A stretch of 64,000 nt of DNA from Brachyhypopomus gauderio. Its lineage: Eukaryota; Chordata; Actinopteri; Gymnotiformes; Hypopomidae. The notes under the pieces were generated by a model. The model did not search any database. It saw nothing but the letters and a program-made list of their open reading frames with translations, and had not been told where the DNA came from. The position numbers and the translations under genes are program-made. The DNA lies in NCBI RefSeq assembly GCF_052324685.1, contig NC_135211.1, positions 10,390,414 through 10,454,413 on the forward strand. The letters run 5' to 3'. Numbering within the stretch: position 1 is the stretch's first letter; the number at the start of each line of letters is the position of its first letter. Positions 43,801-56,353 of this stretch are shown here, piece by piece.

Positions 43801-46194
43801 GTGGTGTGTTTACCTTGGGCGAGGGAGGCCTGTTCTCGTCGTCAGAGTAGGAGGGCGAGCGGGCTTTGCGGCGCCTGCGTGTGGCGCGTGGGGTTTCTGG
43901 GGGAGAGGGTGAGGGGGTCGGAGGCTGAGACTTCTTTTCTGAGTATTCAGAGTCGTCCATCAACTCGTCCTGCAGCTCTGAGCCCGAATCTTCGCTCAGT
44001 GAGTCATCTTCATCGAGGTCTTCCTCATCACCACTCCCCTTGAGTCAGACACATTCAAAACATAACCATTAATTCAAGCCAAGGCAGCCCATACACTGTC
44101 TGTACTTAAAAACATACACAGCAGCATATCACAGCAAGTGTGTTATACATCACTGTTATACATCACGTAGTGACACTGTTATACATCACTTGGTGACAAT
44201 GTGTTATACATCACACTGTTATACATCACTTGGTGACAATGTGTTATACATCACACTGTTATACATCACTTGGTGACAATGTGTTATACATCACACTGTT
44301 ATACATCACTTGGTGACAATGTGTTATACATCACACTGTTATACATCACTTGGTGACAATGCGTTTTGACATTTTTATGAATTAAGCACTAAGCACCATG
44401 TTAGGGGACCCTGGATACTACCAATAAATCAGAGTGGTTTAGTTACTTGATTAATGGACTTTTCACAGCATGTTTGTTTCAAATGAGACGCAGGCATTAC
44501 CTGAGGAGAGCCTGCAGGGGTGTTGTCCACAGAGGCTGACGAGCGCCTCTTCTTGTGGACGAAGAGCTGCTTCCTCCTCTTCCTCCTCCTGCCCCGCCTC
44601 TTCACACCCCCCTCCAGGTTGGAGTGGCCCCCTGGGGGGCGACCCACACGACGACTCTTCTTCTTCCCATAGTAATACGCTACATAAAACAACAACGGTC
44701 AGCACGTGGCACAGCAAGAACCAGCAGTCAAGGGGGTGGAGCAGGCTGAGTGGAGGAGGGGCAAGCGGGGGGAAGAGAGCAGGCTGAGGGGGTGGAGCAA
44801 GCTGAGTGGAGGAGGGGCAAGCTGAGGGGCCGACCTTCACATTCACTAAAACGACCACATCTTTGGAAAAAGCTAGCTAATGATGAGTCAAGGCTAGTAA
44901 GCACTTCTTAACGAGATCTCATTTGCATGATACCTATTAGCATATCGTTATGTGCACCAGCACCACCTAGCTCTGGCTCACCATTAACGAGGGTCGCAGA
45001 AGGGGATTTTTCGATCGAAGCCTCAGCGGAGGAAAGCGGGACCGAGCGGCACTCACTGTACTTGGTCTTGGTGAGGACGGAGCAGTTCTCGGAGCAGTGC
45101 TCCAGGACCATGCGCGGCCCGAACAGGTTGGGGCAGCACTCCAGCTTAATGCACGTCTTCCTGCAGAAGTCGGCCACGAGGTCCGCCGTGCGCACAATCT
45201 CCACCGTCGCCCTGTAGCTCTTCCCTTTGTACCTACGTGACAGCCGCATGCAGGAGTCAGCCTCAACCCGGAAGCAGTTCATTTGCAATGTGAAATGCTG
45301 GCCTGTTTTCCCCCACCCCCCTTTGCGGGCTGTGGTTCTCCATGATGAAACATAATAACTTCAGTCAAATGCAGGCCGTCCTTTACATACATCCATTTTG
45401 TTCAGCTGTAATAATGGGGGGCTGAGCAGGGGACGGAGCTTGGGGCGGGGACTCACTTGGCCTTGAGTGTCTCCCTGTGGCCCTGCCAGCAGTCCTCCTG
45501 GTCCAGCTGCAGCTCCCGCAGCACACGGCTGGGCTTGTACGCAGAGTTTATGAGCAACGTGAGCACCTGAGCGGAGGAGCAAACACACAACAGCAGACAG
45601 ACCCGCCGCGACAGTCAGACACGCCGCGACAGACAGACTACGTCAGGGCCGGGGTCCCTGTGCAGGTGCGCGCTCACCTCCTTCAGCACCAGGACACAGT
45701 TCCCGGGGCCCACGCACTGCGGCAGCTCGGCGATGCGGCCCTTGTTCAGGTACGGGCCCGAGAAACAGCGGTGGTTGAAGTAGATCTTGGGGCAGCTGTA
45801 CCTCCCATTTGCCTGACCTGCTGGACGGATCGGATTGCGTTAGAATGTGGCACACGGTCCCTCCCCAGACACGCCCCTCACTCCTCCTGCTTCACCACGC
45901 CCACTCCAGAGTCCGCTTGGAGTGTGTGAGTATGCAGACAGAGAAAGGAGTGTGTGTGTGTGTGTACTGATGTATTACTCACTCGTCTCCGTGTGGCAGG
46001 TGAGAGGCTGTTTGAGGGCGTCAGGCGAGGGGTCTTTGGATGGAGTACAGCTGCGTGTGCAGGACACAAAGCCATTAGGTCACCGTTCACAAAATGACAT
46101 GAATCTCAGGGTTATCGGTCACATTCATGCATTCACACTCATTACTTACTGCCTCTCAGGCTGAACCACAGCAATCTTCCTCTGTTTCTCAACT

Positions 46195-46260
<66 letters not shown>

Positions 46261-48408
46261 AATATGAAAGCCTAGTGTGCAACGCATTCTAAAACAGGAA
46301 CTTAACATATTTTATATTGCTTGAAAATCTACAACAGTCATTTTGGTCTGGGGGCCGCATACAACTTAATTGGATCTCAACAGGGCCAGACCAGTAAACT
46401 CATTTCAAAATTACATGGAGCTAGCAATAAGCCCACTTTTTTTTCTTTGTATTAGTGCAAAGAAGTAAATTATAAAAATAGTTATATGAAATGAATTTTA
46501 CTAAATATATTATGAACAACTTTTTACTTTTTAAGAAAAGTATGTGCAATTTCACTTTTTCACTTTTACTCAGTTAAACATTTAAGTGCATTATGCATAA
46601 AAACTGATCACAGTGATTTTTTCCACATCGAGGAAGCAATTCTGAAAACATGAACCTTCCATTTTTCTTGAAAAATCCAACACTGTGTCCACTTTTCTCT
46701 TTTTTGAAAGACATTTCACTTAAGAGGGTGCCAGGGTCAACAGAAAAAGCGGGTAAAGCGATAGAACTGACAAACAATATAGGAACTGCAGATTTTAAAT
46801 AAAAATGGGAGTTTATTCTTCTTTAGTAATGCAGGTTTATTCCACAGGCTGGACTGAACCCCCTGGCGGACCGGTTCCAGCCCACGGGCCGTATGTTTGA
46901 CACCCCGGGTCTAAAGGTCAGGAGTAGATTTGGGGAAGTCAGTGTGAATCCAACATGGCAAAACACTGAACACTCTGCTGGCAAGAATACGCAGGGCAGA
47001 GTAGAAGCTCTGAGCTTGAAGAGACATTACAGACGCTTAGACACAACAGACTGACCTTTGGGCTTGCAGGGATACTGGAGAGGGTAGCCATTAGTCTCAC
47101 ACCAACTAACAGGAAAGATGTCCATGGAGTCCACATGAACAATGATCTCTGGAGTGGGCTGCTTCACTCCTGCAGGGTGAGGGAGAGAACAGGGAGGTGA
47201 GACTTGAAGGAGCCTACAGCTCAAGATCCGTACTTCAAAGCGGAGTTCTGATCAAAGTCCATAATTTAATCTGCAACATCTAAACAGGCTCAGGCTCAGG
47301 CAGTCAGGCAGTGGCTTTGGGAAGCATGGAGTAAAATTCCCAATAACTACACCCAAATTCTCTCTTTACATGTTAAGGTCACACCTTCGAGTCGAATCCA
47401 GACATGTTGACCTTTGACCTTAGTGACCGTCGCCACGTGAATGTTTTCAGGACAGAGAGGGTTGACGGCTTCTAGCATCATGGACTCCTTGAAGCACTGA
47501 TCAGGTGGGTCCTGGAATAAATAAAACCAGATGAGCACACCTCACCTACCCCACCTCACCTCACCTCACTCCTCACACCCACAGCTCTGCATCATAACAG
47601 CATTTTTGAAAAACATGGGAGCATGGTGACGAGGAATACACTTTTCAGTGCACATCTAATGAGCGTGATGGTCAGTGTGTGTATGGAGTGATCTTACAGT
47701 GTGAGAGTGTGTGGGTGTGTGAGGCGAACACTCACCACAGGAAAGCAGTGCTGAGGTGCAGCTTCTGCCTCACACTGTTTCAGATACTCAGCCCAGTCAA
47801 AGTCCTGCGCTGGGTACCCTACACACACAGACGCAAACACACACACACAGATATAAACTTCTTTCACAAGCAGCGATGATGTCATCTGTGACCAAATCTC
47901 AAAACATCCTATTAGTTCCTTTAGTGTCATCAGTCTCGTATTCATACTTGAATAGAACAGATAGTGGCTAAGCTACAAGAATTATTCAAAACAGTATTAC
48001 CCATCCACACAGGGGCAGGACCATGGAGGTGACAGCACTTTATAATTATTTACTTTTACATAATTAACTCGTTATTAGAATCAATACTTATTATTCAACG
48101 TAACCACGTCTTCTTATTTTCTTACATGTGCAACAGACAATGAAAACATTGCCCACTAAATGAGAGGAGAGAGTGAAAGCTGACTGGGGAGTATCCCCTC
48201 CCCTCAGGGCGGAGCGAGGGGTGGAGCTCACCTGGAGGAGGGCGGAGTTTGACTCCATTCTTCAGGCTCCACTGGGCGGGGAAGATTCCGGGGCTGTTGC
48301 TGTGACACACGAAGGCCCGCCCCCCGCCCTCTCTCTGGCTTTCCTCCCGCATGTCCTCTATCTGCACCAGGAAGAACTGATCACCAAACACCTGTAACAC
48401 GTTTATGT

Positions 48409-48507
<99 letters not shown>

Positions 48508-51500
48508 ATTAGGGCTCTGATGCAAAGCAATCAAGTAAGATGGTTCTGTTCCACTCCATGCAACTCGTGTGGACGTCTGCTGAGCTACAGCTGCGGAGCT
48601 ACAACTTGACCCTGTTTAAGGAACACAGAACTGCACCCTGTTCTGACCCGTCATTAGAAAGCAGCATTACGGCATTGAACAACTTCCACTGACAGCAACA
48701 ACTAAACAAGAAAGTGGTTGTGGCACCAGCTGCAGTCACATCTACTTCCTGTCCAGCACTCGCAGGGACACAAATAATGTGGAAGCTTTTGTAGTACGCA
48801 CATACGAAGAAGACAGAGGGGGAGTGAGGGACAGAGACACCGGGGGAGAGAGGGTCAGAGACACTGGGCGAGTGAGGGTCAGAGACACTGGGCGAGTGAG
48901 GGACAGAGACACTGGGCGAGTGAGGGACAGAGACACCGGGGGAGAGAGGGTCAGAGACACTGGGGGAGTGAGGGAGAGAGAGAGGGCATAGAGTTCTGTA
49001 CATCTCAGTGATAGAGTCTCTGCTGCCTTGGGCTGAGTCAGTGATGTGTTAGATTTATTTTGTCTTCATTTATAAAGAAGCAATGAAACACACACGTTCA
49101 GTGGTGTCCTGTGGAACAGTACAAACAAAACGAGGTATAACAAAAAATCAAACTGGACTAAAAGCAGAACTGTCCACAACAGCTCTAATAGTGCATGAGA
49201 GTTCATACAGCATGACACATTCTTCCATTGTTATCATGGGGACAGTGGTAGACCTGTGGCAGGGCTGATGGGGAAGGGGGCAGGTGAATGTGTATAACCT
49301 TGGTAACGGTGGCGGGGCTGATGGTGAAGGGGGCAGGTGAATGTGTATAACCTTGGTAACGGTGGCAGGGCTGATGGTGAAGGGGGCAGGTGAATGTGTA
49401 TAACCTTGGTAACGGTGGCGGGGCTGATGGTGAAGGGGGCAGGTGAATGTGTATAACCTTGGTAACGGTGGCGGGGCTGATGGTGAAGGGGGCAGGTGAA
49501 TGTGTATAACCTTGGTAACGGTGGCGGGGCTGATGGGGAAGGGGGCAGGTGAATGTGTATAACCTTGGTAACGGTGGCGGGGCTGATGGTGAAGGGGGCA
49601 GGTGAATGTGTATAACCTTGGTAACGGTGGCGGGGCTGATGGTGAAGGGGGCAGGTGAATGTGTATAACCTTGGTAACGGTGGAGGGGCTGATGGTGAAG
49701 GGGGCAGGTGAATGTGTATAACCTTGGTAACGGTGGCGGGGCTGATGGGGAAGGGGGCAGGTGAATGTGTATAACCTTGGTAACGGTGGCGGGGCTGATG
49801 GTGAAGGGGGCAGGTGAATGTGTATAACCTTGGTAACGGTGGCGGGGCTGATGGTGAAGGGGGCAGGTGAATGTGTATAACCTTGGTAACGGTGGCGGGG
49901 CTGATGGTGAAGGGGGCAGGTGAATGTGTATAACCTTGGTAACGGTGGCGGGGCTGATGGGGAAGGGGGCAGGTGAATGTGTATAACCTTGGTAACGGTG
50001 GCGGGGCTGATGGTGAAGGGGGCAGGTGAATGTGTATAACCTTGGTAACGGTGGCGGGGCTGATGGTGAAGGGGGCAGGTGAATGTGTATAACCTTGGTA
50101 ACGGTGGCGGGGCTGATGGTGAATGTGTATAACCTTGGTAACGGTGGCGGGGCTGATGGGGAAGGGGGCAGGTGAATGTGTATAACCTTGGTAACGGTGG
50201 CGGGGCTAATGGTGAAGGGGGCAGGTGAATGTGTATAACCTTGGTAACGGTGGCGGGGCTGATGGTGAAGGGGGCAGGTGAATGTGTATAACCTTGGTAA
50301 CGGTGGCGGGGCTGATGGGGAAGGGGGCAGGTGAATGTGTATAACCTTGGTAACGGTGGCGGGGCTAATGGTGAAGGGGGCAGGTGAATGTGTATAACCT
50401 TGGTAACGGTGGCGGGGCTGATGGTGAAGGGGGCAGGTGAATGTGTATAACCTTGGTAACGGTGGCGGGGCTGATGGTGAAGGGGGCAGGTGAATGTGTA
50501 TAACCTTGGTAACGGTGGCGGGGCTGATGGTGAAGGGGGCAGGTGAATGTGTATAACCTTGGTAACGGTGGCGGGGCTGATGGGGAAGGGGGCAGGTGAA
50601 TGTGTATAACCTTGGTAACGGTGGCGGGGCTGATGGTGAAGGGGGCAGGTGAATGTGTATAACCTTGGTAACGGTGGCAGGGCTGATGGTGAAGGGGGCA
50701 GGTGAATGTGTATAACCTTGGTAACGGTGGCGGGGCTGATGGTGAAGGGGGCAGGTGAATGTGTATAACCTTGGTAACGGTGGCGGGGCTGATGGTGAAG
50801 GGGGCAGGTGAATGTGTATAACCTTGGTAACGGTGGCGGGGCTGATGGTGAAGGGGGCAGGTGAATGTGTATAACCTTGGTAACGGTGACGGGGCTGATG
50901 GGGAAGGGGGCAGGTGAATGTGTATAACCTTGGTAACGGTGGCGGGGCTGATGGTGAAGGGGGCAGGTGAATGTGTATAACCTTGGTAACGGTGGCGGGG
51001 CTGATGGTGAAGGGGGCAGGTGAATGTGTATAACCTTGGTAACGGTGGCGGGGCTGATGGGGAAGGGGGCAGGTGAATGTGTATAACCTTGGTAACGGTG
51101 GCGGGGCTGATGGTGAAGGGGGCAGGTGAATGTGTATAACCTTGGTAACGGTGGCGGGGCTGATGGTGAAGGGGGCAGGTGAATGTGTATAACCTTGGTA
51201 ACGGTGGCGGGGCTGATGGTGAAGGGGGCAGGTGAATGTGTATAACCTTGGTAACGGTGGCGGGGCTGATGGTGAAGGGGGCAGGTGAATGTGTATAACC
51301 TTGGTAACGGTGGCGGGGCTGATGGTGAAGGGGGCAGGTGAATGTGTATAACCTTGGTAACGGTGGCGGGGCTGATGGGGAAGGGGGCAGGTGAATGTGT
51401 ATAACCTTGGTAACGGTGGCGGGGCTGATGGTGAAGGGGGCAGGTGAATGTGTATAACCTTGGTAACGGTGGCGGGGCTGATGGTGAAGGGGGCAGGTGA

Positions 51501-54500
51501 ATGTGTATAACCTTGGTAACGGTGGCGGGGCTGATGGTGAAGGGGGCAGGTGAATGTGTATAACCTTGGTAACGGTGGCGGGGCTGATGGGGAAGGGGGC
51601 AGGTGAATGTGTATAACCTTGGTAACGGTGGCGGGGCTGATGGTGAAGGGGGCAGGTGAATGTGTATAACCTTGGTAACGGTGGCGGGGCTGATGGTGAA
51701 GGGGGCAGGTGAATGTGTATAACCTTGGTAACGGTGGCGGGGCTGATGGTGAAGGGGGCAGGTGAATGTGTATAACCTTGGTAACGGTGGCGGGGCTGAT
51801 GGGGAAGGGGGCAGGTGAATGTGTATAACCTTGGTAACGGTGGCGGGGCTGATGGTGAAGGGGGCAGGTGAATGTGTATAACCTTGGTAACGGTGGCGGG
51901 GCTGATGGTGAAGGGGGCAGGTGAATGTGTATAACCTTGGTAACGGTGGCGGGGCTGATGGTGAAGGGGGCAGGTGAATGTGTATAACCTTGGTAACGGT
52001 GGCGGGGCTGATGGGGAAGGGGGCAGGTGAATGTGTATAACCTTGGTAACGGTGGCGGGGCTAATGGTGAAGGGGGCAGGTGAATGTGTATAACCTTGGT
52101 AACGGTGGCGGGGCTGATGGTGAAGGGGGCAGGTGAATGTGTATAACCTTGGTAACGGTGGCGGGGCTGATGGTGAAGGGGGCAGGTGAATGTGTATAAC
52201 CTTGGTAACGGTGGCGGGGCTGATGGGGAAGGGGGCAGGTGAATGTGTATAACCTTGGTAACGGTGGCGGGGCTAATGGTGAAGGGGGCAGGTGAATGTG
52301 TATAACCTTGGTAACGGTGGCGGGGCTGATGGTGAAGGGGGCAGGTGAATGTGTATAACCTTGGTAACGGTGGCGGGGCTGATGGTGAAGGGGGCAGGTG
52401 AATGTGTATAACCTTGGTAACGGTGGCGGGGCTGATGGTGAAGGGGGCAGGTGAATGTGTATAACCTTGGTAACGGTGGCGGGGCTGATGGGGAAGGGGG
52501 CAGGTGAATGTGTATAACCTTGGTAACGGTGGCGGGGCTGATGGTGAAGGGGGCAGGTGAATGTGTATAACCTTGGTAACGGTGGCAGGGCTGATGGTGA
52601 AGGGGGCAGGTGAATGTGTATAACCTTGGTAACGGTGGCGGGGCTGATGGTGAAGGGGGCAGGTGAATGTGTATAACCTTGGTAACGGTGGCGGGGCTGA
52701 TGGTGAAGGGGGCAGGTGAATGTGTATAACCTTGGTAACGGTGGCGGGGCTGATGGTGAAGGGGGCAGGTGAATGTGTATAACCTTGGTAACGGTGGCGG
52801 GGCTGATGGGGAAGGGGGCAGGTGAATGTGTATAACCTTGGTAACGGTGGCGGGGCTGATGGTGAAGGGGGCAGGTGAATGTGTATAACCTTGGTAACGG
52901 TGGCGGGGCTGATGGTGAAGGGGGCAGGTGAATGTGTATAACCTTGGTAACGGTGGCGGGGCTGATGGGGAAGGGGGCAGGTGAATGTGTATAACCTTGG
53001 TAACGGTGGCGGGGCTGATGGTGAAGGGGGCAGGTGAATGTGTATAACCTTGGTAACGGTGGCGGGGCTGATGGTGAAGGGGGCAGGTGAATGTGTATAA
53101 CCTTGGTAACGGTGGCGGGGCTGATGGTGAAGGGGGCAGGTGAATGTGTATAACCTTGGTAACGGTGGCGGGGCTGATGGGGAAGGGGGCAGGTGAATGT
53201 GTATAACCTTGGTAACGGTGGCGGGGCTGATGGGGAAGGGGGCAGGTGAATGTGTATAACCTTGGTAACGGTGGCGGGGCTGATGGGGAAGGGGGCAGGT
53301 GAATGTGTATAACCTTGGTAACGGTGGCGGGGCTAATGGTGAAGGGGGCAGGTGAATGTGTATAACCTTGGTAACGGTGGCGGGGCTGATGGTGAAGGGG
53401 GCAGGTGAATGTGTATAACCTTGGTAACGGTGGCGGGGCTGATGGTGAAGGGGGCAGGTGAATGTGTATAACCTTGGTAACGGTGGCGGGGCTGATGGGG
53501 AAGGGGGCAGGTGAATGTGTATAACCTTGGTAACGGTGGCGGGGCTAATGGTGAAGGGGGCAGGTGAATGTGTATAACCTTGGTAACGGTGGCGGGGCTG
53601 ATGGTGAAGGGGGCAGGTGAATGTGTATAACCTTGGTAACGGTGGCGGGGCTGATGGTGAAGGGGGCAGGTGAATGTGTATAACCTTGGTAACGGTGGCG
53701 GGGCTGATGGTGAAGGGGGCAGGTGAATGTGTATAACCTTGGTAACGGTGGCGGGGCTGATGGTGAAGGGGGCAGGTGAATGTGTATAACCTTGGTAACG
53801 GTGGCGGGGCTGATGGTGAAGGGGGCAGGTGAATGTGTATAACCTTGGTAACGGTGGCGGGGCTGATGGTGAAGGGGGCAGGTGAATGTGTATAACCTTG
53901 GTAACGGTGGCGGGGCTGATGGTGAAGGGGGCAGGTGAATGTGTATAACCTTGGTAACGGTGGCGGGGCTGATGGTGAAGGGGGCAGGTGAATGTGTATA
54001 ACCTTGGTAACGGTGGCGGGGCTGATGGTGAAGGGGGCAGGTGAATGTGTATAACCTTGGTAACGGTGGCGGGGCTGATGGTGAAGGGGGCAGGTGAATG
54101 TGTATAACCTTGGTAACGGTGGCGGGGCTGATGGTGAAGGGGGCAGGTGAATGTGTATAACCTTGGTAACGGTGGCGGGGCTGATGGTGAAGGGGGCAGG
54201 TGAATGTGTATAACCTTGGTAACGGTGGCGGGGCTGATGGGGAAGGGGGCAGGTGAATGTGTATAACCTTGGTAACGGTGGCGGGGCTGATGGTGAAGGG
54301 GGCAGGTGAATGTGTATAACCTTGGTAACGGTGGCGGGGCTGATGGGGAAGGGGGCAGGTGAATGTGTATAACCTTGGTAACGGTGGCGGGGCTGATGGG
54401 GAAGGGGGCAGGTGAATGTGTATAACCTTGGTAACGGTGGCGGGGCTGATGGTGAAGGGGGCAGACGGGTCCACTGCCTCCAGCTTCATGCCCTCAGTGA

Positions 54501-55405
54501 AGCTGTGAGGACTGAGGGTCATCCGGTCCTGCGCACACACACACACACAGTCCATTGACATGTTCATAATGTCTGACACCTTAACCTTAACTGCAGAGGA
54601 ATCGACTGAATGGAAGGAGAGGATGTTTGATCTTCACCTTGTAGAACTCCTCACTGATGCTGGAGTCATGTGACTGGCTGGAGAAGCCGCGTCTCACCTC
54701 GTCCCACTGGTCCTGGCTACGCAGCGCTAGCAGAGCTGAGGGAGGGGACACACACACATGAGCTTACGTTAACACAGTCTCCTGTCACCTAAACAGGTAT
54801 CAAGGGTTAACTGCTTCAAGCCAGTGGACTCTGATCTGGGTTCAGCTATGTCCCCCCTGCCCCCACCCTATTGATCAGCTGAAGTGTGTAGTGTAACTCT
54901 GCTCATACTCCAGTGAAACACTGGCTGGAAGGAAAGTCACAAGGCGTAGCTGCCTAAAGCAGAGTGTCCAGCAGCAACCCACTCCCCCGCCATCACTATA
55001 AAGAACCTCCCACTTCTAAAGAACCTCCCCCGTAAAGAACCTCCCACTTCTAAAGAACCTCCCGCGTAAAGAACCTCCCACTTCTAAAGAACCTCCCACT
55101 TCTAAAGAACCTCCCCCGTAAAGAACCTCCCCCGTAAAGAACCTCCCCCGTAAAGAACCTCCCCCGTAAAGAACCTCCCACTTCTAAAGAACCTCCCACT
55201 TCTAAAGAACCTCCCCCGTAAAGAACCTCCCCCGTAAAGAACCTCCCCCGTAAAGAACCTCCCACTTCTAAAGAACCTCCCACTTCTAAAGAACCTCCCA
55301 CTTCTAAAGAACCTCCCCCGTAAAGAACCTCCCCCATTCTAAAGAACCTCCCCCATTCTAAAGAACCTCCCTCGTAAAGAACCTTTTCCTTCTAATGAAC
55401 CTCCT

Positions 55406-55468
<63 letters not shown>

Positions 55469-55838
55469 CTTAATGAAACTAAAACTTCTGGTTTTTATCA
55501 AAAGCGAACAGGGTTTACACAGTGCTGAGTGACCTGCTCTGGAATGAGCACTCTGGAACCTAGAGGAGCAGCACCCAGAACTCACCTGCTGGGGGCCTGA
55601 GGGTACAGCCGTGCTCCTTGGCCCAACCGGGCAGGTGAAGCAGGGGGCTCAAGTAGAACAACCAGGTGATGGAGTGGGCGTCGGCCAGCCCCTCTGTGCC
55701 TGCGTAGCGGAGGCGGAGCCTGCCACCTACATTATCCTCGATGGTAGCAGGCCAGGCCACTCCCACATTCTGGTAGTCCAGCAGCTCGACGCAAAGGCCT
55801 GGATTCAACAGATCTACAGGATTACAGCCACGCTGAGC

Positions 55839-55877
<39 letters not shown>

Positions 55878-55985
55878 ACAAATACTGTGTACTGTGGCAG
55901 TGCGGTGTGTGTACTCTGGTAGTACAGTGTGTGTGTGTGTGTGTGTACTGTGGCGCTGTGTGTGTGTGTGTGTGTACTGTGGCGC

Positions 55986-56017
<32 letters not shown>

Positions 56018-56236
56018 GTGGCGCTGTGTGTGTGTGTGTGTGTGTGTACTGTGGTGATGTGTGTGTGTGTACTGTGGCGATGTGTGTGTGTGTGTGTACT
56101 GTGGCGATGTGTGTGTGTGTGTGTGTACTGTGGCGATGTGTGTGTGTGTGTGTGTGTGTGTACTGTGGCGATGTGTGTGTGTGTGTGTGTGTACTGTGGC
56201 GATGTGTGAGTATGTGTGTGTGTGTACTGTGGCGAT

Positions 56237-56285
<49 letters not shown>

Positions 56286-56312
56286 GTGGGGATGTGTGTG
56301 TGTACTGTGGCG

Positions 56313-56353
<41 letters not shown>

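Noticed and set aside
49256-54464. CRISPR-like array
   Set aside because: Units are head-to-tail without unique spacers and the genome is eukaryotic.
53545-54579. A 344-codon ORF as a stand-alone gene
   Set aside because: It is the SFMBT1 MBT3 exon plus its intron repeat array; the normal protein requires splicing at 54427.
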